Shown here piece after piece: positions 30,801-42,800 of a DNA stretch of 64,000 nucleotides; positions within the stretch are counted from its first letter, which is position 1, and the number at the start of each line of letters is the position of its first letter. Made by a program: the position numbers and the translations under genes. The stretch spans positions 9,812 through 73,811 of the forward strand of contig KQ965746.1 in NCBI GenBank assembly GCA_001574975.1, written 5' to 3'. The stretch comes from Gonapodya prolifera JEL478. Its lineage: Eukaryota > Monoblepharomycota > Monoblepharidomycetes > Monoblepharidales > Gonapodyaceae. A model generated the notes under the pieces. It searched no databases and was not told the origin of the DNA. It saw only the letters and a list, made by a program, of their open reading frames with translations.

Positions 30801-32327
30801 TCACTCCCTGTAAGAAAACGCACGGTATTAACACGAGTGTGAAAACGTCGGCAGCGAATCAATACGCACGCTGCCATGATCTTCTTGATCTCCGCAATAG
30901 CCTTACCGGGGTTCAAACCCTTGGGGCACGTCTTAGCGCAGTTCATGATGGTGTGGCAACGGTATACGGAGAACGAGTTTTGCATGGCAGCACGGCGTTC
31001 AGGGCCAAACTGATCCCGAGAGTCTGTATTGGCATCCCATCAGTTATGAAAGGTTCCACGAGCTTATAGTCGGCAAGCTCACCAATCATCCAGCGGTATG
31101 CCTGCATCAGGACAGCCGGTCCAAGGTACACATCCGAGTTCCACCAGTACGACGGGCAAGATGTAGAGCAGCAAGCGCACAGAATGCTGGACACGGCCTG
31201 GTCACACAAACATCCACATCGCGTTTGCCTACCAAAACATTCACTCACCACTCGTACAGACCGTCCAGCTTCTTACGGTCCTCGATGGTCTGGAGGTTCT
31301 CCTTTCCATCGGCGGGTGGGCCAGTCTTTTGCTTGAGGTAAGGCTACATGCAAATGGCGTTCAGGCTAGATACAACAAACAAGGACCTCCATTCGTTCGG
31401 AGCATACCTCAATGCTCTTGTACTGCCTGTAGAAGTGCGTGAGGTCTGGTACCAGATCCTTCACGACGTACATGTGTGGAAGAGGGTAGATTTTGAGCGG
31501 GGCAGAGTCGCGCTCGATTTTGGCGATGCACGCCAGGGTGTTGCCTCCGGCAATGTTCATCGCGCAAGAACCGCAAATACCTATATGCGTCAAGTCAGTT
31601 GTTGGCGTCGAAAAGATTGAATGACATCCTCAATTAGTTGCAAAAGACGGCCTCCACACTTGGAACGTTCAAGCAGACGTAACATTCTTATGTTGATTAG
31701 CCATTGAAGCCATCCACTGCATCGCCAGTCTTCATTATCCGATGTCTGCCTCGTCCAATGCTCACCCTCCCTGCACGACCTCCTGAAGGTCAAGGTAGGG
31801 TCCTGCTCGTTCTTGATCTTAAGCAAGGCGTCAAGGACCATGGGCCCGCAAGAGTTGATGTCAATCTTGTACTCTTGCATGTGGGGCTTGGACGAGGGCT
31901 GGGCCGGGTCCTGTGAGGGGAGAGGTACTGGTGTCAGACCCGGACAGAAAATAGACGCTGGAGAGCTCGAGACTCGCAAGACGCCTCTTGGCGAGCAGTC
32001 CGAAGGGGGAGTGTAGGTCCGCTCGTTCCGATACCTGAGCGAGATCCGAACTCTCCTCACACCAAGTTGGATCTGGAGGCCGTCCGGAGTCCCAAAGAAG
32101 CCGAGAACAGTCGACGATGCCTATATTATAGTTTAAGAATGACGTCCAGAGTCCATTTCTCCTCACTGGCTTTATCTTCGGCACCGCTCCACCTTGGCGC
32201 CAGTCTTCGCCCACCGTTGCTCCCGCTAGGCGTCTCCAGGTACACTACTCACCCATCTGTAGATTTGGAACGTCTTCACGAGCGGGGCCTTCACCGTTGG
32301 GGCAGCGGGCGCCGCAGCGGTGGCCAT
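30801..32327 (-). CDS. SDHB: succinate dehydrogenase iron-sulfur subunit
   Basis: Complex II subunit at the matrix face of the mitochondrial inner membrane; passes electrons from the flavoprotein to ubiquinone. Exons 32327-32253, 31910-31766, 31580-31408, 31343-31249, 31186-31083, 31023-30870 and 30807-30801, phases consistent. Seen: [26 protein letters not shown], the 2Fe-2S ligands in [20 protein letters not shown] with the following AC, the 4Fe-4S motif [17 protein letters not shown] and the 3Fe-4S region [17 protein letters not shown]. The final coding exon is only 7 bases (ending AAE). The start at 32327 (MATAAAP) is provisional: just upstream an acceptor (CTCTAG) is followed in frame by ALRSFSTIPARG, which looks like part of a presequence, so another 5' exon probably exists. 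Confidence 0.92.
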
Positions 32328-33128
32328 ACCCCGGGCGGGGATGGTGGAGAAGGATCGGAGGGCCTAGAGCCAGCAGAGAATCGATTGGCGAGGCGCAGGA
32401 GCACGCATTTGAGGTGTCGATGTGAGTTCCGAGGGGAGATGTAAGTGAAAGATGGTTCAGACGCGGAGATGGATCGGAGCCGGGAAGGTAGTCCGGAAGA
32501 GTGATGCCAGCACGTCCCACGGGCGAACAGAAGGCGAACCATCGTCCAGTAGTCCAATTCGGTCGATTCCAGAGGGGGGATGTGTTCGGATGTTGCGATA
32601 CAATCGAACGATTCACATGGTGTTCGGAACACAAAGTTGGGGGAGGAGGGGCACACGAGAAGCAACGGAATCCAGTTGAGCATGGGGAAACGGCATGTGA
32701 ACGGTACGACGGGGACGGTCGACTTGCCTTGCCTGCAAAGGACATGTTGGCAGTGAAGGATATCGACAGACACTGGTCAAAAAGTGGCCAGGGCACAAAA
32801 ATTAGCCCTCAGCCGGGGCCACCCAAACATATGACTGTTGTTTTCGTGAAGTGTCTCATCGTGTTTCGCAGTAAAATCGCGAGAAGAAGGGTCAAATTTA
32901 AACTAAAACAGATTTCTCGTATATTGACCTTGCTTGGTTGAACGTAGCTTACTGAACCCACCGTTTAGCGTGGTGCCAATCACGATAGTCTGCCAGAGTT
33001 CGTGACCAAGAATAAACCTGCTCATCCAGATTCATGCATCAGCGCGGTTTTAATCCGATTTTTCCGACAGGGTGCGGCCAACACAACTATCAAAACTTCG
33101 CTTCCGTAGTACACCATCACTGCTCCCA
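32328..33128. other. divergent upstream region of SDHB and the b561 gene
   Basis: Probably contains the missing presequence exon of SDHB (minus strand, near 32340-32420) and both promoters. Open frames here do not resemble known proteins. Confidence 0.45.
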
Positions 33129-33870
33129 ATGTCCAGCAAACTCTCTCCCCCGCGCCACGCGTCGTCTGTCCCCTTCCCCGCCACAATTCTCTACCCAACC
33201 CTCCTCTCTTTCTCGCTCCTCCTTCTCGCGCTCACACTTACAAGGAGCCCCGTCTCCCTCTTCACCGCACACCCGACCTCGATGGTCCTGTTCGCGTCAC
33301 TCGCGATCGCGGCTGTACGCGGGATGCAAGTCGCGGCCCCTGGGGACAGAAGACGGTCCTCCGCTGACACCCACGCGAATCTGATGGTCACCGCCGTGCT
33401 GTGCGGATACGCGGGGGTGTGTGTGATCTACTATCTTAAGGAGTCCGGCGGTGCGTGACCCGCGTGAATTTCATCCCAAATGTGTCGTGAAAGGTCGGGT
33501 ACGTTGCGCAGGCCAACCCCACGCCACGACATGGCACGGCACGCTGGGCTACCTTGTCCTCACTGTGTACACACTCTCCACGCTCTCGGGATACACGATG
33601 CACATATTCGGCTCCCGCCTGATGCGCCCCAAAGAGCTCAAAACAGCCTGGACGGTGCACCGCGCTACAGGCTATTTCCTCACCGTGTGGGGCCTCCTTG
33701 CAACCCTCGTACTCGCGCTGCAGTCGGACTTTGTGTCCAAGGCGATTGCGGCCTGGACGGGTGGGGATGCGAGGGCGTTTGGGTCGCTCGAGTGGGCAGT
33801 GTGGAGCGTGCTGGTAGGTCATGTGGTGGTCATAGTTGGGGGGGTTGTTGTGCTGTCAAAATTGGATTAA
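33129..33870 (+). CDS. cytochrome b561-domain membrane protein
   Basis: Two exons, 33129-33450 and 33494-33870, joined in phase 1, 232 residues. Helices in order: ILYPTLLSFSLLLLALTL, MVLFASLAIAAVRG, then THANLMVTAVLCGYAGVCVI, TTWHGTLGYLVLTVYTLSTL, TVHRATGYFLTVWGLLATL and a last AVWSVLVGHVVVIVGGVVVL. The conserved His residues in DTHANLM, TWHGTLGY and TVHRATGY, plus a fourth in LVGHVV, are arranged as in the b561 family, where paired His ligate two haems for transmembrane electron transfer (ferric reduction, ascorbate recycling). It looks closest to short CYB561D-type proteins with no DOMON domain. An upstream in-frame ATG at 33072 is possible. Confidence 0.75.
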
Positions 33871-33987
33871 GATGGATTTTGGCACGGCGGACGTATCCTT
33901 ATAGCTATCATTATTGCAAAAGTATCGTTAAAGCCGTACATCTCTCCACACGTTCCCGAGTCACCAAACTTTTTCTTCCAACCAAAA

Positions 33988-35171
33988 TCACCTTGATTCA
34001 AGGCGCGCAAACTCCATCGCAAACGCAGCTCCCGGTCCAGCAATCGACCCCACACTCAAAACCCTCCATAGCGTGTTCCAGTCGGGCGTTCCACCTTTCC
34101 CTGCACAAGCAATGTACCACGCGATACCAAGCACAGACCCAAGCCAGTCCCATGCCAGAAAGTGTCCCGCTGTTTTGGCAGCCGAGTGCTTTGTGGCCGA
34201 AGTAGAGAAGAGCTGAAGCATGCTCCACGATGCCCCCGTCGAAAATTCCTCAATGACGGTGAGCACGTGCTGGCACACCGAAGCGCCTGCTATGAGATGA
34301 TACATGGTAGGTAGGAAGGTGGGTGCGACGGCGGGGAGGTAGGGGGCGAGAGAGGAGACGATGGGGCTGTCATCGTGAAGAGAATGCGCAGCGGCCCAGA
34401 CCAGCCATGCAGCCGCTGGAGCCTGTAGTCACGTAGTGTGTGTTGGGATGGTATCGTCGGATGAGGCGAAAGAACAAAAGCACACACGAACGTCAAATGC
34501 ACTCACAATCTGAAAGAATGATATAACCTTGGCCTTTGCCGGCTCTTTCACAATATCAATACCATTGAGAGATGGCCACAAAATGATGCTTTGCGCGGCA
34601 ATGACTGTGAACAGAGATAGATTCGACTTGGGTGTGATGGGAAGCTGGTCTGAAGGAGCGTGTGAGAGAATCAGCGGAATCCAGATAGTGGGGGTGACGA
34701 ATCCAATTCCCAGGAGTTGGAAAAGAATCGCAAATGCAGGGTATGTGACATGCAGCAAGGACGCGCCGGGTTTGAGCCCCTCGATCGCGATGTGGAAGAA
34801 GAAGGGGGTCAACGCAGGAGAAAACATGCTCCACAGCAAGCGCGAAGGGTGATCTTGGATTGTAAGACGGAAAAACTACAAGCATTGAACCCCGTGCAGT
34901 GGTGGATGTGAGAGGTGGATGTGAGAGTTCAACTTAATTCATTGCTGCATGGCTCAACGTGAAAGGCATGAGATTCACGCACCGGAATCACCGCTTTCAG
35001 AAATGCATCCACGGGCGCGACCCCGATGAGCCCAGAGCTGACATCGAGGACGGGATCCTTCTTGTCCATCTTGCCGACAAGGCTCGAGAACGTGACGAGA
35101 GCGCGGAGGAGCTTGCTCCAGACAAATAGCCCGAATCCGACGGGGACGAGCGTTGAGATGGTAGGGGCCAT
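33988..35171 (-). CDS. polytopic membrane protein of unknown function
   Basis: Exons 35171-34983, 34875-34507 and 34422-33988, all phase 0, give 330 residues. The N-terminus has an early hydrophobic segment (VPVGFGLFVWSKLLRALVTF), then about seven more: PALTPFFFHIAIEG, HVTYPAFAILFQLLGIGFVT followed by PTIWIPLIL, SLFTVIAAQSIILWP, APAAAWLVWAAAHSL, TFLPTMYHLIAGASVCQHVL, LAWDWLGSVLGIAWYIA and VLSVGSIAGPGAAFAMEFA. Size and helix count recall membrane proteins found in fungal secondary-metabolite clusters, but there is no such cluster here and I do not recognise a motif. The gene ends 117 bases from the convergent b561 gene. Confidence 0.65.
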
Positions 35172-35880
35172 TCCTTTCTGGAGTTGGGTGGAAATGAACG
35201 AGCTCCAGGAATGCGTCGTTTTATATGAAGGGTGAGGGAGATTTTCCGTTTCCGTGATCGACATCTGCCTGCTGCTGGATGGGAGAGTACAAACAAAGAG
35301 CATTTCAAGACATCTCGCATATACGATCGGTGTCACTATTTTCACACAGGGCGTGTGAACGAAGGTGGAGCAAAGCTATTTTTTGACCATGACCTATCAC
35401 GGATTGATCCACAAAGCTCCAGGAAGCAAATAAACCACAACGAAAGCCAAATGTCCATTCCATAACATGATATTCTCGCACGAATCCCTCCGCAAGTATC
35501 GGCAGGCCCTCGTGATCGGGTCAATATACCTCACCCCATGAGATGAGCGGGCCGTGCGAAGCAGTCCGGCCTGGCCTTGCCCAAAAGAAACATTACATGC
35601 GTGAGCAGCGTTACTCATGCGACGTGTTGCCAAACCGTGGTGCCACCCACACCCGATAAGACCGGACCGATGTCTGAGCAGCTGACGTTGACGTTGACGC
35701 AAACATCGACCAATGACGAGCATGTTCCAACCAAACTCACTACATACATACAAAACAACGAAATCAATCAAGAAAAAAAGGACCCGGGTGCTGAAATACA
35801 GGTCCGAACGTCCGCACCTCCATACACCCCAAACCATCCCCACCCGCTCCTATCCCACCCTAACACTCCCCCCTCACGCC
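35172..35880. other. intergenic, no gene seen
   Basis: Between the starts of the membrane protein gene and the stop of the Yju2-like gene. Frames on both strands are shadows or lack protein character. Confidence 0.4.
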
Positions 35881-37462
35881 TCATACACCCCCGTTCTCGC
35901 TCCCACTCTCGTACTCGATTCCCAACAGTCCCCCACCGCCCCCACCGCCGCCGCTTCCACCACTGCCGTCGTGTGCAGTGCCAGCACTCGAGAGTGCAAG
36001 TGCAGACGGGCGCGGACGGTCGACGTCCATTTTGTCCATTCCACTGGCACTGCCATTACCACTACCGGCAGCTTTCTTCCTCACGACCGGCGCGTCCCCT
36101 CTCGTAACACCTGCCACCCCACCACCACCCCCACAACCACCACCTACTCCCACATCCCCACCACCACCACTCCACAACCCCCCACTCCCAAACCCACCCC
36201 CCGCCGCCACCTTTGCGCGCGCGGCGAGGTCTGCGACGACTTGTCGCGCGGCCTCGCGTTTGGCGGATGAGCGGGTGAGACCGACTGTTGTGCGTGTGCG
36301 TGCGCGTGCGGGTGTGGAGGCGAGTGCGGGTGCGGGGGTAGAGGCAGAGGTTGTGGTGGTGGGGGTGGTTGTGGGAGTGGGACAGGTCGAGGTTGAGGAA
36401 GAGTGGGTGGAGGACTGCGGCAAGGTCGGATTTGCGGGTCGCGTCCCAGCGGGGAGCGACTTCGTCTTGGCAGGTACGGGCAGAGACGCCTGCTTTACAG
36501 TGGACGTGGCGAAGATGCCGCCCTCGACAACGCGGCGCTTCTCGCGTTCGAGTTCGTCCAGGGAGAGGGGGGCGCGGGGCAGTGGTTTGCCTTTTGAGCC
36601 CGAGACAGACCCCGACCCGCCCGTGTCCACCGACGCGAGGCCCTCTGCGAGGACAGCGCGTTTGGCGAGGTCTGCGTCCGACTGGTCGGCCGGAAGGACA
36701 GGGATGGCGAGACCCAGGCGAGTCGCGACGGCTGCTGCGTCCTTGCGTGCGTCAGCGTCCTTTTTCCGCTCGGCGCGATGTGCGGCCCGCAGGCGGTAGT
36801 TGAGCGCGTAGGGGTCTGACCAGGTGATGTCGGAAATGTCCTGCAGGCGCTCCAGCACGGGCTTGAGGTCCTCGACCTTGCTCGAGTCCTTCTTTTGGTG
36901 CTCGAGGCGGTACATTGGGTCCGTGGCCAGCTTCTCGCGTTCCTCTGCCGAGACCAAGTTGAGCACCTCCGCGTCCTCGGCCGTGTACTCCTCGTTCTTC
37001 CTCCTCGCGCCTGCCGTGACGACGTACTCTGCGTTCTTGGGGTCGGTCGTGATCTCGATCCAGTTGTCGCACAGGTGGCACTTCATCCTGAACTGCAATA
37101 TGGGGGTCGAGTAGTAGTTTCCGACCTTCTTCTTCTGCGCATTGTACCGCACGCCCATCCCGATGTGGTTGCCGCACCCGCCGCACCAGATGTTGAAGGG
37201 CATCTCGAACCGGATCACCAGGATGCCCTCGGTCTTGAGCCGCTTGGCGCGCTCGCGTAATGGGTGCGAACCCATGTAGGTGTTGATTGAGCCCTTTGAG
37301 GGGTCCCAGTCTGGCGGGTAGTACTTGTTGACATTTTTTCTGTCCTGTGAGCGGGAGAGAGTCGGTGCGAGTGGGGGAGTGAGCGTGTAGGGAGGAGAAG
37401 GGGTGTGGTTCAGCAAGGAGTGAGAGGGCAGCGGGTTGGGTGTGGACAGCGCTTACCGCCAT
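35881..37462 (-). CDS. Yju2/CWC16-family splicing factor (CCDC130/YJU2B-like)
   Basis: Spliceosome-associated protein; the family acts at catalytic steps with Prp19-complex proteins. Exon 1 codes only Met-Ala (37462-37457); exon 2 is 37344-35881, total 489 residues. The conserved N-terminus is clear: DRKNVNKYYPPDWDPSKGSI, NTYMGSHPLRERAKRLKTEG, ILVIRFEMPFNIWCGGCGNH, GVRYNAQKKKVGNYYSTPIL and FRMKCHLCDNWIEITTDP, with the two CxxC pairs of the zinc site, then DITWSDPYALNYRLR. GVRYNAQKKKVGNYYSTPI is the CCDC130 rather than YJU2 form. From about residue 240 the protein is disordered, with long Pro/Thr runs and Gly-rich stretches that differ from the compact family average. The minus-strand frame is preferred over long antisense frames. 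Confidence 0.88.
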
Positions 37463-37942
37463 TGCTGCTGCTCAGCGAGTGTGTCGCGGTGTGCGCTGCC
37501 TGTTCCCTTGGCGTGGTCTCTGTGTCTCTCCCTGTCGTGCTGTGGTTGCACTGTCATTTTCCCGCCCGTTCAACCGGCTTTGGCCAACCAACTCCGACTC
37601 CTGGCGACAACTAACGAGCAAATGAATAATGGTCCAAACAAGTCTTTTCTCTGCGCATTGTCTCTCCTTCCATCTCTCTTCGTCATGCCGTGCTGCACTC
37701 TCGCGACGCCACCGCATTCAGTACACCTCGCCAACTCAAATCCTACACACACATTCTCCCATCAATTAATCAACCACAGCATCAACATCTGAGCTCCGCC
37801 AGGCTACCCAGGATTTGTAATCCTGGTGGCCCGTGAGGCTCCGCCTGGCTCCGGACACCGTCCTGATGGATATCGTCGGCGCTCGGAGCATGTCCGATAT
37901 ACATCCACCTCCACACATTTCCCCGAACCCATTGCCCACTGC
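37463..37942. other. intergenic with a perfect short hairpin
   Basis: Promoter region of the Yju2-like gene. At about 37808-37826 lies the perfect inverted repeat CCAGGATT-TGT-AATCCTGG. No gene recognised. Confidence 0.45.
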
Positions 37943-38319
37943 ATGCATGAAATGGTACTCACACCACGGATCCCATCTGCCACGGCCCAATCTTCATCCC
38001 TGACCGCTCTCCATGGCATAACCGCGCACAGTTGGCTATCGCGGTCCCCCTCTCCCTCTTCCTTGTCACCACGCGAGTTCCTCCAGCCGCAGCCGACACC
38101 GGATACGTCTACCCGCGTGGTGTGTGGATGGGCGGCAAGTCCTACACAAGCTTCTGCGAGGACGCCACGTACTACTCTTCGTTCCTGCCCTACACCTCGC
38201 CGCGCACGTGCTGCTTCCTCCTCGGCGTCACATGGAAATGCGAGGCCTCGTTTGACGAATTTATCAACGGCTCGCCCGCATGCACAAAGTGGTTGATGGA
38301 GTCGGCGCCGCCGTTTTAG
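37943..38319 (+). CDS. small secreted Cys-rich protein
   Basis: Exons 37943-37954 and 38032-38319 (phase 0) encode about 99 residues. The N-terminus (MHEM-LAIAVPLSLFLVTT followed by RVPPAAADTG) is a good signal peptide with cleavage near AAA-DTG. The mature part is compact with six Cys (SFCEDATYYSSF, SPRTCCFLLGVTWKCEASFD, GSPACTKW), suggesting disulfide bonds. Family not recognised. A further Cys-containing frame right after the stop (38326-38538, WPCLRQDFDV, FMCSYTLGVCPYN) may belong to the same gene through an intron I could not place. The first exon is tentative. Confidence 0.5.
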
Positions 38320-39885
38320 TGAAACATGCAGGGTTCTTGGCCCTGTCTCAGACAAGATTTCGACGTGACCAATGGCCCAGATTGGGGCTTCATGTGCTCA
38401 TACACCTTGGGGGTATGCCCTTACAACATCACCTTGACGTCACAGTTGCCTGTGGTGCCGGAGACTACGGCGGAGACCTCCTCCACATCCACCACCGAAA
38501 GAAACGTCCGCCACGGCGGAGACGTCCACCACGTTTGAATCGTCCACGGCCCTTCTCTCCATATTTGCTCTTTTTCCTCCTTCCGAACAAGAACAGTTAT
38601 CAGGATCCGATACTTCTCATCTCGTTGCTGATGTGCCGACAAGGATCGAACATTCATGTCCTTTTCGTCTGTTCGATGGTCGATGGTTTTTGTCGGCGTT
38701 ATTGGTTCTACTGACCTTACCTCGGTCGCTGCACACTTCTCTCGAAGTGTTTCAGGGACACTCAACTCTTCCCTCCTTCATACTTTACATCTCTTCATGG
38801 CTCCCTTCATGGTGCAGAAAATACACTTCCCCTTCGCAACTCCCCACAACGAGTCAACAACTTGGAAAACAACCAGCTTGTGTCGAATATGTGGTTGCGA
38901 TTCCCATCCCCTTCTGGGTTTTCAACCCGAACGATCGGGCTCAAACCGCTGGAAAGGCACAATCGGTCTCGTTGGATGACGCAACGCCGCAGACTCACGC
39001 TCATCCCCAAGGCGCCGGGCCGCAGGCTCTTTGTTGTCCGTTCTTTTCCATCTTTGTCAGTTAGTTTTTCATAGTTGGAGTGGAAGACCTCTTCGAGAAA
39101 TATGGTGAGTGCTTAAGTAAGGTTGCTACCTCGTTGGTATTTCTTGACACATCACAACTCGCATTCGTGGTCAGTTGCCCATTGTTTCCGCCGTCCACTG
39201 AACTGTTTTTTATTTTTCCTCAAATTTTTGTCCGAATGAAAGGTATGGCCAAATGCGGGTTTATTCTTTCTTTACTCTTGGATGAGCGGATTGAGAGACA
39301 TCGGTGACATTCCCTGCGGCGATTTTTGAAGTCAAATAGCAAGCTTGCCATTTGCTTGCTATTGGGCCCTTTGTTTTCACGGACTTGATTGACTAGCACA
39401 CGAAGTAACAGCCTCGGGAAACAGTCTCAAGTTTTGCTAACCCGGAGTTGAAAGCCGTTATTCTAGCAACTACCATGGAACAGAACATCGTGGACATGTT
39501 TTCCGGAAGGTACATGCAAATGATGATCAAGTCCAAAAAGTTTCACTAGAGTTTGAGTTTTCATCTGCATTTTATTCCCCGCAAAAGCGCCAATCGAGTC
39601 AAGCCAAGATCGAAAATACCTTGCAATATTAGCATAGAAAGATATATATCCTCGTCGCTCGCCTGTCCTTTGGTACTTTTCGTTCCCCCCGACCAATTAC
39701 AACTTCCAGAGTCATGCGGTTGACCATAGACTTGGGCAACATCAACATCAGCAGTGCATCTCTCTTCCAACTCCGCTTGTCCGCTTGTCCGATGTGCCCC
39801 GATTTGTTCAAAACTCGGTGCCCTCACCCGGCAGACCAGCAGAAATTCACAACTATTGCTGTGGACACATCGTTCGGATGTCGGG
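38320..39885. other. long stretch without a supported gene
   Basis: Apart from the possible extra exon at 38326-38538, frames here are short, overlap on both strands and lack recognisable domains. It includes the promoter of the GH78-like gene. Confidence 0.4.
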
Positions 39886-42800
39886 ATGGCCGAATTCCCC
39901 CTGCGCAAGCTCGTGCAGCCATCCACGCTGCTCTCAAACTTCCTCCAGTCGTCCTACTACTCCCGAATCGCGCCGCAGGTGTCCCCGCTTTCCGCCCGCT
40001 ACCCGGACTCCGAATCCACCCTTCCCGCATCCGAATCCGTGCAGTTTTCGTGGTCGTTCGTCCACACGCTGATCGACGACAGGAGAGTGCGCCATGCAAA
40101 GATCGCTGACGAGGTCGTCGAGCGGCTCAGCACCAATTTGCGCCAGCAAGGTTACCAAATCCAGCTTCGCGCGGTCGTGAATGGGCGCAGACAGGACGGG
40201 AAAATCGTCCCAGTGAAGGATGAGTCAAAGGAAGATTATGAAGCGGACTGGACGTGCGGGTATGATTTGAAATGGGACTCTGGAATCGTGAGAAGTTCCA
40301 AAAAGTGAGCTGCCACCGTCACCCGCGAATTGCATTGCATCACCACTCTTGTAACATCGCCACCACTACGAGCATATAGCACCTCCATACCTTACACTGG
40401 GCCCGACCTTCTCCCTGGAACCATGTACATCTGGCGTGTCCGGTGCTGGGTCGTGTCAGGTGCCGACTTCTTCGCACCACCCGACCAAATGCTCGAAGCC
40501 TCAGACGCCACAGACTGGTCGAACCCGGCCACGTTTGAAACGACGCTGGACGTTCCGGGCGCGTGTCGGATGCACCTCGACCCAGTGCCGGGTTCGTCGT
40601 CGGGACGGACATACCGCCTCCCCTCGACGTGGGAAGGTGCCCACCTCATCTCGGCCCCTCGCGCCCTCGTCCCCGCCTCCGATGGAAATCAAGCCAGGCG
40701 ACGGCTTTCTGCGCTCGCGTCACACATGTCGTCGTCGGCCCAGGATGTCCCCGTCACTTTCTTCAGAAAGGAATTTCACTTGGCTGCCATCACACTACCT
40801 CTGCGCATTGTGCGTGCCCGCCTGTACGTCTTCGCAGCCTTCCTCTCCCCAGCCGGACACTTTGTTACATCGCCATCCCCGGTGTTGTACATCCCCTACG
40901 TCAACGGGACTGACCTTCGCGGCTTGGGTTGGACACGACCCGGACCTGGAGACCTCGACAGAGAACGGGTGGTGTACGAGACGTACGACGTGAAGAAGTG
41001 CATCGACGACGACGGGTGGAACTGTGTCGGTGTGACGGTGGCGGCGCGGGGCGGGGATGTGGAGGGGAGGGCCGTGATTGCCGCGGTGCTGAAACTCACC
41101 GTGAGTTGATTTGGCCTCATAGTTGCTTCTCAGTCTGGAAGCTGACACATGCTCCAGCACGCCTCTGGTCGAACTATGATCGTCAAAACCGACGACACGT
41201 GGACTTGTTCGTCGGAGACGCCAGCCGCAGTGAATGAGTGGGGTGAAGTGTATGATGCGAGGAGGAACGTGTTTGGGTGGAATTATGGCGAGTTTGAGGA
41301 CGAGGAGGGCGAGGACATGGCGAAAGAGAACGGGCAGGAACAGGAGAAGGACATGAAGAACGAAAAGGCACCGGAGGGGCATGACAAGGACGGTGGAAAC
41401 AAGGCTTCAAAATCACCGGAATCATCACCGGAATCATCACCGGAATCTGGAAGAAACAAGGGATCAGCGCGCTCTGCATCTAGAAGAGAGGAGAGAAGGA
41501 ATTCCGTGGGAGATGACAGTGCGAGAGAGAAGAAGCACCAGGCGCGCTCTGAAACTGAAAAACAGACATGGAGGTCCAATAACCCGTCCGCACCACCCAC
41601 TCCTCCCAGACCTCCACCCAACCCACCACCGAACCCTGTACCGAACCCTGCACCGACCCCACCTCCCGCTCCCAGCACTTACACATCGCCCCCACCCCCC
41701 ACCACGGCTGCGCGCCCCGCAGACGCCTCCAAAGATCCCGTTATCGCAGCCATGGAGGAAGAGGAGTGGCGCCGATTTCGCCTAGAGGAGCAGGACGCGC
41801 AGACCGTGTACGAGAGGGAGCGGAACAGAAGATTGTTGCAGGAATGGGAGGAGAGGGTGAAGAGGGGTGGTGTGGAGAGCGGTGAGAAGGAAGAGAACGG
41901 GCAGGAGGAAGAGCGGGGAGATGGCGATACGACGGGGATATCTGAGGATAAGGAAGGTGTGCACGATGGTGATGCAGTTGAAGATGATGCTGGGGAAAAT
42001 GTGCTGGAAGGATCTTCAGAGCCGGAAGAAGCGCATTCGGAACCTGCCCCTACACCACCCAACACACCCACCAGCCGGTTCAAGCATTGGTCTCCCGTTG
42101 AGTCCCTCTCTCCATCTCCCTCCCCCAACCTCCCCCCTGGCCCCTACGACGGCATATACTCCATGCAATGGGACCCCCGCGGAGTGGTACCTTCGTTGCC
42201 GGGACCCCTCGTAGTGAGTTCGTTGGGACAAGGTACGATCAGAACTTCCGAGGGTCGGACTCCGAGGAGGGTGTGGCGGGAGGAAAGTGAGCCAGACACG
42301 TTGCTTGTGGATGCAAGCGGTGCGAGTGGCGAGAGTGTGGTGGGGTACGTAGGGGTGATTGTGAGGGGGTTTGCACCAGGGACAAGAGGTGCGTGGGCAT
42401 TCGTGTGTTTGGTTGCCTGGTTTGAGCCAACGCACTTTCTATGAAAATGTCCGGCTCAGTGACCATAACGTACGGTTCAACCGTCGAAGAACTTGTCTCA
42501 CCGTCTAAGACGGCGAGGCTCCCGTCGGACACGTACATCTGCAGAGGAACGTTTCCCTTCACCAACTTGGGGTTCGAAGGCTACCATTCCCTGTTCTCCT
42601 TTCATGGTCCTTTCCGCTTCGTCGCCATCCATCCCTTCCCTGTCGACCAGACTTTGATGCCCTTCGATGTCACCGTCGTAGACATCCACACTCCCGTCGG
42701 GATTGGGTTCGGCAGTAACGGCCGGGTGCGGCAGGAGCGGTTCGCACCAAACGACGGAAGAGGGGAATGGTTTCGCGCCCTTGGCGGGGGTAGGCACACC

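Noticed and set aside
36000-36800. Long plus-strand frames antisense to the Yju2-like gene
   Set aside because: Codon-biased GC-rich coding sequence commonly leaves open antisense frames. The conserved CxxC protein is on the minus strand.
37800-37860. Anticodon-arm-like hairpin CCAGGATT-TGT-AATCCTGG, suggesting a tRNA-Thr(TGT)
   Set aside because: The flanks contain neither a T-arm (GTTCGANTC) nor a D-arm, and the acceptor ends do not pair, so only the hairpin is real.
41400-41460. CRISPR-like short repeats (aatcatcaccgg)
   Set aside because: These are contiguous 12-base coding repeats (SPES) without spacers, in a eukaryotic gene.
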